Assembly (NCBI GenBank): GCA_019828595.1
Contig: JAHQRK010000003.1
Coordinates: 3,596,001 to 3,660,000 of the forward strand
DNA: 64,000 nt
Origin: Aphanomyces cochlioides
Taxonomy: Eukaryota; Oomycota; Saprolegniomycetes; Saprolegniales; Verrucalvaceae
Direction of reading: 5' to 3'
Below are positions 53,035 through 63,431 of the stretch, piece by piece. Position 1 is the first letter of the stretch. Each line of letters opens with the position of its first letter. A program made the translations under genes and the position numbers. The notes under the pieces are model-generated. The model saw nothing but the letters and a program-made list of their open reading frames with translations. It had not been told where the DNA came from and ran no database searches.

Positions 53035-54859
53035 CTGTAAACGCTCTAATAGTACCTCCCCCCAGTAATAGTACCTCCCTCAAGTACTACATACCTCTCA
53101 ATATGCATACCTCTATAAAAGTATATTTTGGACAAAAATTGAGTATAATATTATAGAGATATACATCTCTACACATCATCAAGCACAGAATATCCTCGAA
53201 GTCACCAAGCAAGGCTTCCACTGCATTCCAATCGTCGCCGTCGTCACTTTTGGTTTCTTCTTGGCCGTCATCAGCAGAATTCTCCATTGTTTGCAAAGTT
53301 TGAAAAAATCGTTCACCATATTGATCGTGTCTTGACAGCCCAAGCTCCTCGTTTCGACCGACAACGCAGCGTCTAAAGCTCTTCACAATACTTTCTGGAG
53401 TCACCATATCCCAGGAGCGCTTAACCCATAGGCTGTAAACTTGTAGTGGAGGAGATTTGATACGATTTCCACGAGTAAATTCAAAAGGCCCATTTCTCTT
53501 CCAGTCGTCAGTCTCGTGTTCTAGGTGTAATTTCAATGGTTTGAACCAACCTACATCGGCAGGTTGACAGAAACCTGTCATGCCTCCAGGGATCACAGCA
53601 AACAAGATGTTCTGGCTGTGGAGAAACGACTTCACGGACAACGATATATGAGAGCGAGCACTGTCGAATATAAGCAATAATGGTCGGGAATGATACGCAA
53701 ACTCGTATGCAATGTACCTTATAAAGGTTTCAGAATTCATCCACGCATTTGGCGTCGCACACACTACATAGCCTTTTGCATCGGTGTAGATTTGGTCGCC
53801 ACTGACATCCTTTGGACGAACCAAGAGGCAAGGTTTCTTCTTCTTTCCCATTGCATTCGCGGCCATGACTGCAGAAGACTTAATCGCAACATCTCTCGAG
53901 CCACGTATCTCAATTTTCTTTGATTGGCATGGTCAAAAAATATTGCGGTCTCATCAATGTTGTACACATGCGCTAATGGGACCACGTGGCTGTTGATTAT
54001 CGCTCTGGTGTTGAGGACAAAGGATATACCACGCTGAATAACTTGGTAATCGCTCAAGATGGGTTTCCTTGTGCCTTGGCGAAGGACAAGATCATGGCGC
54101 TTCATGAAGCATTGCAACCATCCTTCAGAACATGCAAGAGGGATTTGCAGTTCCTCACTCAATTCACGACCCCACAGGAGGACTCGTTGACGAGTAACAC
54201 GAAAGTGATGACAACGATCGTATATAATTCGATCGAATATGATACTGTCGTGTTCCTCGCTAACAAGCAACCTGCCGCCGCCACTGAGTCGCTTGGCACT
54301 TGGTTTCATTGCAGATTGGTCACGGAGTTCTGACTCTTGTTTCATCCAATCTTGAATACAACCTCGGTTCACCTTGAACTTTTTTGCAGCTTCATGTTTG
54401 CTTGTCGCCTTGGCGTGTTCAATGGCCTCCAGCTTAAAGTCGAGGCTGTATGACTTCTTCGGCATCTTCGACAATGAGTGGAAGCACACCCTTTTATCTG
54501 ATCTCTGTATCTTCTAATATCTGGTCATTGAGTGAGATATAATTTTATAGAGGTATTCTAATTGTACCGCCCCCTTTATTGTCTGATTGACTCAAAATTT
54601 CCGAACCTGGCAGAAATCGATCAAACTTTCAATCAATCACCAAATCGAACCAGCCAATCAGCGTCCAGAATTTGTTTAAACACACACAAAACACACCAAC
54701 CCTCACACACATTAATTCATGTACCTTCCGATTATACTTGAATTCACTATTGCCAGATTGATCACACAAATTTCGTCGATTTTGATCAAAACTGTAAATT
54801 TGGACGAAAAAGACAATACTAATTTAGTACCTCCGGCGGTACTATTACAGCGTTTACAG
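53035..54859 (-). mobile_element. pogo/Tigger-type element with TA duplication
   Basis: 1,825 bp bounded by CTGTAAACGCT...AATAGTACC and its inverted partner GGTACTATTACAGCGTTTACAG, each flanked by TA (53033-53034 and 54860-54861). It contains a pogo-like transposase in two frames. The right 270 bp (54590-54830) resemble the block at 49130-49500, so an inner end near 54570 or a second small element is possible. Confidence 0.85.
53087..54489 (-). pseudogene. pogo-like transposase (CENP-B-type DNA binding plus DDE), one frameshift
   Basis: N-terminal part 54489-53870: MPKKSYSLDFKLEAIEHAK (psq helix-turn-helix), a CENP-B-type domain (GWLQCFMKRHDLVLRQ), and YNIDETAIFF, the first catalytic Asp. 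The second frame (53866-53087) has LLLIFDSARSH and GFCQPADVGWFKPLK, the other two acidic sites. One frame change near 53880 separates them. The C-terminus is acidic. Confidence 0.87.
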
Positions 54860-56645
54860 TAGAATACAGAGCACCCCCAGTTTTCGCCCACTGAAACCTT
54901 ATACTGTCATACCCTGGAATTTAATATTAATACATGCAGGTTTGTTGTGTGTTTGTGGAAAAAGTAATACTATTTTAATAGTATCCCTTCGAGGGCGGGC
55001 GATGTGATGATGTTCATACTATTAAAATAGTATGAAGGACTGTGATCAGGTTGGCAATACTACAGTGTAGTACTAGTATATTACAATCACTATTTCTATT
55101 AATAGATGGTGAGTGTGGTCATAAACTCATATGTTATGGCTGTGTGCCACTTGGTTGTCAAAACTTCGAACATCCTGCCATCGAAATTCTATTTTTAGAA
55201 ATTTCATGACGTGGCAAGTCGACAGGGTATCATGGAATCGATATGACATCTTGATCGCTCTCTTGTGCCTGCCACGCCACGCACAATACTAGAATCTATA
55301 TTGCGGTTATACGGTGGTTCCTTCTAGAGACCAACAAAGTCGACCTGGTGGGATGGCGTCACTACGTGTTATGACGTGGCACATCTACGTGTCAACATTT
55401 GGCGGAAGGTAAACTCCAAGTGGATGTAGGTACTCTTCACAGTACAATGAAATCTTCATAAATAGTTGAGTCGGCATTCTATCAACGAAACGCCTTCTTG
55501 AGATGGTTCAAGGGCATACCAAGCTATGTAGACATGTTGAAAACTAGAGATTTGTTGAGGTCTTGGTCACCACGCCGTCATCCTCCCTGAACATGCAGCC
55601 ACAAGAGATCGTCGAGCTCTTGAAAGAGTCCATCAAGTGGAACTGTAGTTATCCATGACGTAAGCACCGTGTCGAATTTCATTCTTCGCGGAAACCACTG
55701 TCTCCGAGATCGCAATCAGATCCTCGATTCAATCCATCAACTTGTAAGTTATTAAGCAATCTCTTATGCCTGAACAGCACTTTTGTAAATCTGCCTGGCC
55801 TTTGGCATTGCGAATTCAGAACTGGCATTTTTCAGAGAAATTGCCACATCCAAATATTGAATAGAGTTGTTTCCATTCTTCGAGGAAACCACGCCCCCCG
55901 GACAGGTTTGAGCGTGGAGTTTGGAGATGACGACACCAACACATTCCTCCTCGTCTTGGTACTGTGTCCTCAACTATATCTTTGAAATTACTCGGAGGAG
56001 GATTGTACCTGTGGTTCAGATCGGATCTCTGCAACATTTGGGATTCTTTTTGCCTCACTCTTTGTGGTTCGTTTTCCAAATTGTACAATGAAATAGCAAA
56101 AATCAATAGAAAGAAAACCATGTGTGAGTTGCAACTAGTTGAGTTTATCCCATTTCGTCTGACATTATTGCCATGTTTGAACTCCATTTTGGTCGCTGTC
56201 TTGTGCTTGCCACACTGCACAGAGCAGATACTTCATTCAATCTATCCTTCCTAATATTGAAGGTCGAACTGATGTACTTCAGTGAAGAGACTTCAACAGA
56301 ACTTATCGACCGATATAGGTAGCCGTTAGTCATGACGGGGCAATTCAACGTGTTAAAGGGCAAAACTCCTGGAGAGTGTATCCCTGACGCATTGTAGCCG
56401 AGTCTCGTCGATGTACAGTTGGGAGATTTCAGGCAGAAGGTTCAAGACAAGAGCTGCGGAAGTTGCCATTGAGCTTTGAGTTTGATGGAATCTTTCATAA
56501 GCGAAGAGCAATAGAGCATCGCCCTTGATAATTGCCTTGAGCTCGGGCATAACATTGACCCTTATGGAGCTTTGTCATATCCATCTAGGAAATACAATCG
56601 ACGTTGGAGGTGTTGAAAGACTAGCTCATATGCGTAACCGAGACA
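54860..56645. other. Intergenic, no gene supported
   Basis: Contains ACTATTAAAATAGTAT strings near 54970-55030 and the 55440-55680 half of the duplicated block. Short open frames around 55764-56550 have no motif. Scattered similarity to ankyrin-gene flanks suggests decayed family members. Confidence 0.45.
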
Positions 56646-57455
56646 TCAAAGTTCACCAATTAGCCATTCTTCTATCTCATAATGCTTGTACTTGATAGCA
56701 ATCCGCTTGGCGTTCTGCATACACGACCACAGTTTGGACGTATCGCCTTTGGCACTCATCCATTTCAAAACGTCAAGATGGTTATAACGAGCTGCATGTG
56801 AAATCGCTCGACGGTGTTGTGGACTTGGACGCCAGAGAAATTGAACAGCGGGAAGGTTGTCTTGAATTGCCGCACGTTCAAACCACGCTAGAAGTTCTTC
56901 CTCTGCGGCTAGTGCTGTCAAGTATGTTGCAACGTCTCTCTGGCGATTCGTCGCGGCTTTGAAAAATGCTTCACGAATCGACGACCGCTTGACAAAAGGC
57001 TGGAGAAATCGCAACATTTTGAGTTGTCCAAATGCCGCAGCAGTTTCATATGCTTTGTCATTGTTCCGGGTGTACTTCTTCTCAATGATCCATTCCAGGA
57101 TATCCATGGCACCCAGTCGAGCGGCTTTATTGAACGCAAGGTTGGAATATGTCGGGTCTTTCTCGAGGAGAAACTGCGTCGCTCGTAAATGGCCAAAGGA
57201 AAGCGCCATGTACTGAAAGATCATTTCCATCAGGTCTCGTTGCTCAAACACGCGCAGCATGGAGGTGAATTTCCAAATGCAGTTTGTGGCAACTGAAATT
57301 TCTGCGACTTTATAAAGTAATATTCTGCCCGTCTTGATCCGAGTCTTGACAGCACAGAGGAGATTCACTGTATCCCAGAACCAGTGCATTAGTTTTGAAG
57401 GCGATCCTGGGATCTTGGAGATGACCTTGTCGAGTTGAAATTCTTCAGTGCTCAT
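56646..57455 (-). CDS. Truncated ankyrin-type repeat protein with a foreign N-terminus
   Basis: 269 aa from the ATG at 57455 (MSTEEFQLDK). Residues from about 90 to the end align with the 51363 gene (LRATQFLLEKDPTYSN, AARLGAMDILEWIIEK, AAIQDNLPAVQFLW, AARYNHLDVLKWM, end WLIGEL). The first 90 residues do not align and contain no repeat; it looks as though the 5' half was replaced by unrelated sequence. The frame is open. It could be a new chimeric gene or a 5'-truncated pseudogene whose start is accidental. An ATG further upstream at 57596 would only add low-complexity residues. Confidence 0.6.
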   Translation of the reverse strand: MSTEEFQLDKVISKIPGSPSKLMHWFWDTVNLLCAVKTRIKTGRILLYKVAEISVATNCIWKFTSMLRVFEQRDLMEMIFQYMALSFGHLRATQFLLEKDPTYSNLAFNKAARLGAMDILEWIIEKKYTRNNDKAYETAAAFGQLKMLRFLQPFVKRSSIREAFFKAATNRQRDVATYLTALAAEEELLAWFERAAIQDNLPAVQFLWRPSPQHRRAISHAARYNHLDVLKWMSAKGDTSKLWSCMQNAKRIAIKYKHYEIEEWLIGEL

Positions 57456-57561
57456 ACGCAAACTTAATTGTTGATTCACTTGAAAAGAGAGAGAAATTGG
57501 CGGATACCTTTTCTCTAGAGTGCATTGAGCTTCAATGCACGGGGACTTCAGTGTGTTGTGG

Positions 57562-58860
57562 TCATTTTGCTTTGGCGTTTGGCTTGATATTTGCAATGGT
57601 TTCGATCAACCAGGCTTGGACATCCCTATGGTTGTATTTGACTGCAATGCGCATGGCGTTTTGCAAACTCGGGAGCTGTTTCGAGCTGTCTTCTTGGGCA
57701 ACAAGCCATTGCAAGATGTCAAGACGGTCGTAACGAGCTGCATGTGCAAGCGCCCTGCAATTGCCTTGTCTTGGTTGCCACAAATGTTGCACAACTCCGA
57801 GGTTTCCTTGAATTACAGCACGTTCAAGCCATGCTTGGACTTGGTCGTCACTGAAGAAAGACATCAAATAGTCAGCAATGTCGAAACGATGCGATTCCAT
57901 GGCGTGGAAAAAACATTCCCGATAGAGTTCCATCCGTGAAACATAGGGCTGGAGAAATTTCACAGTTCTGAGTTGTCCACAAGTGGCACCCGCGCGGAAT
58001 CCTCGCTCGAGTTTCATTGGATAATTGATCTCCATAAGCCATTTCACAATGTCAAGATGACCCACTCGAGCTGCTAGCACAAGAAGATGGTCGTTGTGTC
58101 GGTCACTTCTTGGGAGCAGATATTTAAGCGCTGGGAGATAGCCACGACACGCTGCCAATTCGATCGTTCGGTGGATATCTTCCTCCAGCAAGTTGAGGAA
58201 ATATGGCACCACCGTATCCAAATGACCGTGAGCTATAGCTTCAAAAAGGTACAGTCGTGTTGCGTCGATGCCGAGATACCATGAATTTGGAGGTAAGCGC
58301 CCACGGAGGAGTTGAATCAACGGTAAATTGCCAGCTTCACATGCCGGAGACAACCCAACAGCAGGATCTGAACGACGAACGTCTACAAGATAGACAATTG
58401 CATCAACACGACCACGTTCTGTAGCCCAAACGATCGATTTTTCAGTACACCCAGGGTGCTGAATGGTGTCAAAGAGGTAACGAAGCATTGGAACATGACC
58501 GCCAGCTGCAGCAAGGTCGACGAGGTTTTCGTCCATATCTAGAAGATCCCAGCGACTGGTATGAATCGTTTGTAGAGTCGTGAGGTTGCCAGTATAGATG
58601 CAATAGAATGTGACAATGCATTTCATGTGCGGTAGATCGTCGAGGAACCGCAAGAGTCGTGGAGGTTGCGCTGTCGCTATCCATGGCGTCAGCACATCAT
58701 CGATCGTTTTCCAAGCATCGAGGAAAGCAAGAGGAAGGCTATTGTGCAGGGGCAGAGAAAGCTTGACGAATGGCCGAAAGTCCTCGCACACGCCGTCTTG
58801 GAACCTGCAGATCGCCGTCACAAGAGGTGGCAGACCAAGCACGCCGAGTATGCTCGACAT
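57562..58860 (-). CDS. Ankyrin-type repeat protein, intact
   Basis: 432 aa, single exon. Begins MSSILGVLGLPPLVTAIC, like the start of the MITE-broken paralogue. About nine degenerate ankyrin units: NLVDLAAAGGHVPMLRYLF, GLSPACEAGNLPLIQLL, RLYLFEAIAHGHLDTVVPY, HLLVLAARVGHLDIVKWL, AVIQGNLGVVQHLW, AARYDRLDILQWL. There is no signal peptide or membrane segment, so an intracellular protein-binding role is likely. This is the best reference copy for the local family. Ankyrin-only proteins of this style are abundant in saprolegnialean genomes; substrate unknown. Confidence 0.88.
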   Translation of the reverse strand: MSSILGVLGLPPLVTAICRFQDGVCEDFRPFVKLSLPLHNSLPLAFLDAWKTIDDVLTPWIATAQPPRLLRFLDDLPHMKCIVTFYCIYTGNLTTLQTIHTSRWDLLDMDENLVDLAAAGGHVPMLRYLFDTIQHPGCTEKSIVWATERGRVDAIVYLVDVRRSDPAVGLSPACEAGNLPLIQLLRGRLPPNSWYLGIDATRLYLFEAIAHGHLDTVVPYFLNLLEEDIHRTIELAACRGYLPALKYLLPRSDRHNDHLLVLAARVGHLDIVKWLMEINYPMKLERGFRAGATCGQLRTVKFLQPYVSRMELYRECFFHAMESHRFDIADYLMSFFSDDQVQAWLERAVIQGNLGVVQHLWQPRQGNCRALAHAARYDRLDILQWLVAQEDSSKQLPSLQNAMRIAVKYNHRDVQAWLIETIANIKPNAKAK

Positions 58861-59841
58861 GCAGCAAGGAACAATTCCACTTTACGTAAAATAGATTACT
58901 TGACGTATAGTGTACTTGACGTAAACTTTACATGTAAAGACTGCAAAATTGGACATAATCAAGATTTTGTAAATCATATAGAGGAAATTATACTCTCGAG
59001 TAAATCAAAATGATTTACAATTTCGATAAGTTTATCTTTTATTTCACTTATTCAAAACAGTATGAATATTTGTATGAAATTTAATAAATTTTCTTCGGAG
59101 AGAGAACGCAAATCCACAGATTTACTGGAAGGAGAGCCAATCAAACATCAAAGAATTCACAAAAATTTCCCCAATTATGATCGATGTTGCACTGCGACGC
59201 AAGCAAAAACCGAAGCAGAAGCAGGCTATGCATCGAATAGTGAACAGGTAAATGTGGTTAGTCTTGACCAGCACGGCAACTTCCTTCGGCCGAGCTCCGA
59301 GGCTAAAGATGGGACAACATTAAACTTATCGACTGGTGAACGTTGTGCCATCTTTAACTCCAGAGCTTGACCATTTTCTTTCAGTTCCAGAGATGTGTCG
59401 TGCATGTAGATTATGGAAGGACATATTTTAGTTTGTGCTGCTTGTGTTTTTAATTGCATTACATGTTGGGATACGCCACACATCTCCAAACAGGAGTTGA
59501 ATCGCCAGAGTGCGCTTCCGTTCTACTCGCAATCAATACATTGTTCCTTTAGCGGAATCAAAAGCCGCTTACCTTATATGCGTACTTCTCTGGATCGTTC
59601 CATCAATCAGATCCAGAGAAGCACTGCGCTGCAAGCTGCGTGCAGAAAGTATGCCTTGGCTTCATGTAGTGATCTTTCCAAATTAACTATTTCTGCCCAA
59701 TCTCAACACATCGTCCAACTCATTGCACTCTAATTGGACGATAATCTTGTGTAAATCCACCGATTTACGTTTTCTGACAACAAGTCATCTTCATGTCGAA
59801 AAAATCTGATAGAGACAATCAGTCAGTACCAAACAGGCACT
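58861..59841. other. Intergenic, no gene supported
   Basis: Promoter side of the ankyrin gene with TTACGTAAA and TTGACGTA-like strings near 58880-58925; otherwise short unrecognised frames. Confidence 0.45.
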
Positions 59842-60012
59842 ATGCAGGCAGTGGCCTTCGCATGCTGCAAGGAAAAGCGTCGGGTGCCACGTACACTACG
59901 AGAATTCAATTCGGGCGGCGGCAAAGACGGCGGCAAATACGGTCAAGGCGGCGGCGGCAAAGACGGTAAATGCGGCCAACCGACTGACAGGTTGTGTCAA
60001 GAGCGCATGTAG
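59842..60012 (+). CDS. Short Gly/Lys/Asp-rich ORF, unknown
   Basis: 56 codons from an ATG. N-terminus MQAVAFACCKEKRRV, then a GGGKDGGKYGQGGGGKDGK stretch made of repeated GGCGGCAAAGACGG units, then a Cys-containing tail. It could be a small Gly-rich peptide, an exon of a larger protein, or chance coding across a GC-rich microsatellite. A TATAAAG string follows at 60049. Confidence 0.3.
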   Translation: MQAVAFACCKEKRRVPRTLREFNSGGGKDGGKYGQGGGGKDGKCGQPTDRLCQERM

Positions 60013-60339
60013 CCGAGTAAGTTCGCGTCTCAAGCCTGGCCCTGTCTATAAAGTAACACCCGAGATGAATGACAGATTAGTGCGGGCGAGAGAGCGGCGT
60101 CAGGAGCGGTTGGGTCGCCAAAGTTCCCGTGGAAACTAGGATGATTCCATCCGACGAGAAACTGTCCGAGATGTGCACCCACGACAGTGCGTCCTTTTAG
60201 CTGTGATGCATCTCCAAAATACTGTAAGCCTGAGTAAGTTTTCGTTCTTGTTTGCCGTCACAAAGCTACCGAAGAGCTATTACGTGAATATATTCCAGCC
60301 ACACGCGCATGACCATGACGGCAGATGCAGCAAGCATGA

Positions 60340-60475
60340 GGGCAAAGACAACGCAAGGCAGAATCGCCTTCAAGGCAATTTGCACGCGCAACGACCGACG
60401 GTCCAGAACCATCCCAAGAACCCTCCGCTCCGGATACTCTAGTGAGACAGCGAGTCTGCGTTTCAAATAGCGCTA
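60340..60475. repeat. Paralogous copy of 62270-62405
   Basis: Shares GGCAGATGCAGCAAGCATGAGG, CAGAATCGCCTTCAAGG and CGCTCCGGATACTC-type blocks with 62250-62405. It continues without interruption into GAGTCTGCGTTTCAAAT, the sequence that a fold-back element interrupts at 62406. The small secreted-protein-like frame of the other copy is lost here (ATG to TTG and a one-base deletion). Confidence 0.8.
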
Positions 60476-61306
60476 GTTCATGATGGGACATCCCATCTGG
60501 CGTGCGTTACTCACTCGAAATTTGTGGTTCATAACCACAACTTTGTTGTTCATCACGGAACGACTCGAGATCTTGCAGTTGGTCATCAGGACGACTGTCG
60601 TTCAGTGCATTGAATGTCGAGGGCACCAACTTGACTCGCAGACTCGTTCTGTCTTTTGGACCCGTGATAGGCACGGCGGTACATCCTAGTGTGGAATTGA
60701 GATGAATCATGCAGAATGCAGCGGAGGGGAGTAGACTACCGCCTGAGTTTCATGCCTTGTTCATGCGCTTTTCGATAACTACGGCAGTCCAAGAAGTACT
60801 GTATTTGCGATCATTATACGAAGGTTGGACCACGTTAGCTCCAACGCACGTCCTCACATGTCCAAGTAGGCCTAAATATGCTTTTGTTTGCCTTCGTAAA
60901 GCTTTCAAAGAATGATAAAGTACATGAGTTTATGTCAGCCATGAGCGCTTGAAAGAAATGTTCAAGTTCATAAATGTGCACTCGAGACTTTAAAAGATGC
61001 AATAGCCTGTGTTGACAAGCAAAAAATCACCATGGCTGAGTTGCAGTCGCTAAGTATGTACTTTAAGAGCTTGCCAACCAACTAAGGAAGTCAGGATTCC
61101 TGCTCTTATTCATCGAGAGATCCAAGTTAGTCAGGATTAATGGCGTCAAAGTCTATAAATGCCAGGTAGCTTCAAATCGGAGGTCACCTACGAGCAGTCG
61201 CTTTTCTCGTGAACATACTGCTGATTGACTTCATTCGGAATCGACGGCCCGCCGAGTCACTCTGCCTCGATATTCAATCTTAGGTGTGAAATGGAAAGTG
61301 TATTAA

Positions 61307-61500
61307 GTGTTAAACATAAAGCTATTGCGTGAAGATCTACCAGGCACGCTCGACTTTGCAGCAGCTCGTGGACATTTTCGAGCTGTGAAGTTCCTCGCAA
61401 GTGGAATCACTCGCAACGATCAAGCTCATGCGGCACAAAATGGCCATCTTGAAATTGTCGATGGGCTTGTGCAGCACAATGACAACAAGTTGAAAATGAC
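61307..61500 (+). pseudogene. Ankyrin-type fragment
   Basis: LDFAAARGHFRAVKFLAS and HAAQNGHLEIVDGLV are two recognisable repeat units in an open frame that continues without repeats to 61810. Likely the remnant of a related gene on the opposite strand to the other family members. Confidence 0.6.
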
Positions 61501-61849
61501 AACTGCGCTGTCTTGGTATTCGCGATGGAATTTGTGCTCAAACGACGACGCATTTGAAAGTGCCCCTCTGTTCTCACCTCATGCGTGGTCAGTGGAAGTG
61601 TGCTACCTTGTTCGAATGCACATCATCTACCTATCAAGATGTCGACTTGCACATCAATATGGACACTTACATATCATTGCACATCAACTCAAAATAGACA
61701 TACCCAAGCAAGTAGAACGGTTAGACTCTAGGATAACCTCAGCAAATGCATTCCAAAACTTACTACCATTAGCTCAGACCCCCTCAAGCGGGAAGTCAGA
61801 ACACCCTTAATCAATCTTTGTGTCTAGCTGGACGAGATCCTGTGCCCCC

Positions 61850-62060
61850 CCCCTTGTCTCTGGGGGTTTTGGACCCTCTGTGGATTTTGAGGTGGCCTCT
61901 GCGCATTTTGACCTCTCTGGGGGACTCGGACACGCAGGTGAGTGGGAAGGCCCTGATCTCATGCGGGACTTTGAGCTCGCACAGGATTTTGAGCTCGTAC
62001 GGGAGTTTGACCCCGCTGGATATTTGGAAGTCGCTGGAGTTGTTGAGCCGGCCGGGAGGA
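61850..62060. repeat. Degenerate ~21-bp tandem repeats
   Basis: Units of the form TTTGAGCTCG(C/T)AC..GGA recur about every 21 bp, giving DFELAQDFELVREFD on the plus strand. A short pure C run precedes them (61845-61853). Long frames on both strands come from the repeat; no gene is supported. Confidence 0.6.
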
Positions 62061-62185
62061 CTGAGCCCTGGGGGAAGACGCGCCACCACCGGTACATGCA
62101 CCGAAACACTTCGTCAGAAAGTTTGCCAGTCGTCTCGTGTCATAAGGGGTAGCCAACTCTTCTCGTCGCAGACTACGAAGGTGCT

Positions 62186-62296
62186 TCACTGATGAGTGCA
62201 TGGAGACTTGTTCATGGGCCAGATTGACTGGTGAATCTTGGAAACTTGGTGAAATGCGGCAGATGCAGCAAGCATGAGGAAGATGACAGCACGCAT
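62186..62296 (-). CDS. Small secreted-protein-like ORF
   Basis: 36 codons from the ATG at 62296: MRAVIFLMLAASAAFHQVSK is a credible signal peptide, followed by a short tail. It may be a first exon or a truncated secreted-peptide gene. The copy at 60340-60475 has lost the ATG and the frame. Confidence 0.35.
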   Translation of the reverse strand: MRAVIFLMLAASAAFHQVSKIHQSIWPMNKSPCTHQ

Positions 62297-62405
62297 GGCA
62301 GAATCGCCTTCAAGGCTATTTGCACAATGAGAAGCATCGTGAATTTGTCGCAACCATTCCAAGAACACTCCGCTCCGGATGCTCAAGTGAGACAGAGAGT
62401 CTGCG

Positions 62406-63384
62406 GGAGATGTTAAAACATCCGACCCCTTTTTTTATTTGTCCTACCCTACCCTTTAACTTGAATAAAGTATAGACATACAAATCATGGTAAAACCACT
62501 AATCTAGTATGGCTAGTTGTTCTACTAGCATCTTTGTGCTTGGATGGACCGATGGATATTACAAACAACTTAAAGCATTGTGATGATTTCTTTGGAAACA
62601 CAAAGCGAGGAATAATATTCGTCAAAGCATTGGAACTGAAACCAAACTCATGTCTAATTGGATAAACTCTATTTTGATTTCTTTGAAGAGTATAGTGCTT
62701 TCCTCGTTGACAGGATGTCAAAGCCATTTCAGAGATCTCAAATATCTCACAGAAACATCATCAATATTGGCGGGCGCTCAAACAGCGTGACTACGAGCTT
62801 TGTAGGCTGGACTTCTAAAGCACCGAATTGTAGTGATTTTCTCGATTAAAATTGTCAGTGCTAATGGTGTAAACCGTTGTATTGATCGAATCGTATGTGC
62901 CTTTAACTGCGCTATAATTACCAAGAAGAAGCAGGCTATCGAAGCTGCAAGCTAGGAGTGCATATCAACTTTTGATGACTCAAATGAATATCCCTCTCGC
63001 AACACTGTCACTTCCCAGAGAATGACAAAACAAACGACCCTGCTTTATTATCAGTTCATTAATCCCTTGTGCATGGAAAGCACTATACTCTTCAAACAAG
63101 TCAAAATAGAGTTTATCCAATTAGACATGAGTTTGGTTTCAGTTCCAATGCTTTGACGAATATTATTCCTCGCTTTGTGTTTCCAAAGAAATCATCACAA
63201 TGCTTTAAGTTGTTTGTAATATCCATCGGTCCATCCAAGCACAAAGATGCTAGTAGAACAACTAGCCATACTAGATTAGTGGTTTTACCATGATTTGTAT
63301 GTCTATACTTTATTCAAGTTAAAGGGTAGGGTAGGACAAATAAAAAAGGGGTACTATTAATAGTAGGATGTTAAGCGTCTCCCC
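62406..63384. mobile_element. Fold-back element, ~290-bp inverted arms, 9-bp duplication
   Basis: Arms 62406-62702 and 63073-63384 are long inverted copies (for example AGTATAGACATACAAATCATGG against its complement) around a 370-bp spacer. Outer ends read GGAGATGTTAAAACATCC and, inverted, GGGGAGACGCTTAACATCC. GAGTCTGCG is duplicated at 62397-62405 and 63385-63393. The 9-bp duplication and long arms suggest a MULE-type non-autonomous element. The 80-aa frames in the arms mirror each other and are not genes. Confidence 0.88.
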
Positions 63385-63431
63385 GAGTCTGCGTTTCAAA
63401 TACTACACCATTTGCCAGTTTAGTTCGCTTA

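Noticed and set aside
59413..59733. 106-codon plus-strand frame
   Set aside because: No recognisable domain, no promoter motif, and competing frames on the other strand.
62485..62727. 80-codon frames in the two arms of the fold-back element
   Set aside because: They mirror each other because the arms are inverted copies; no start context or domain.
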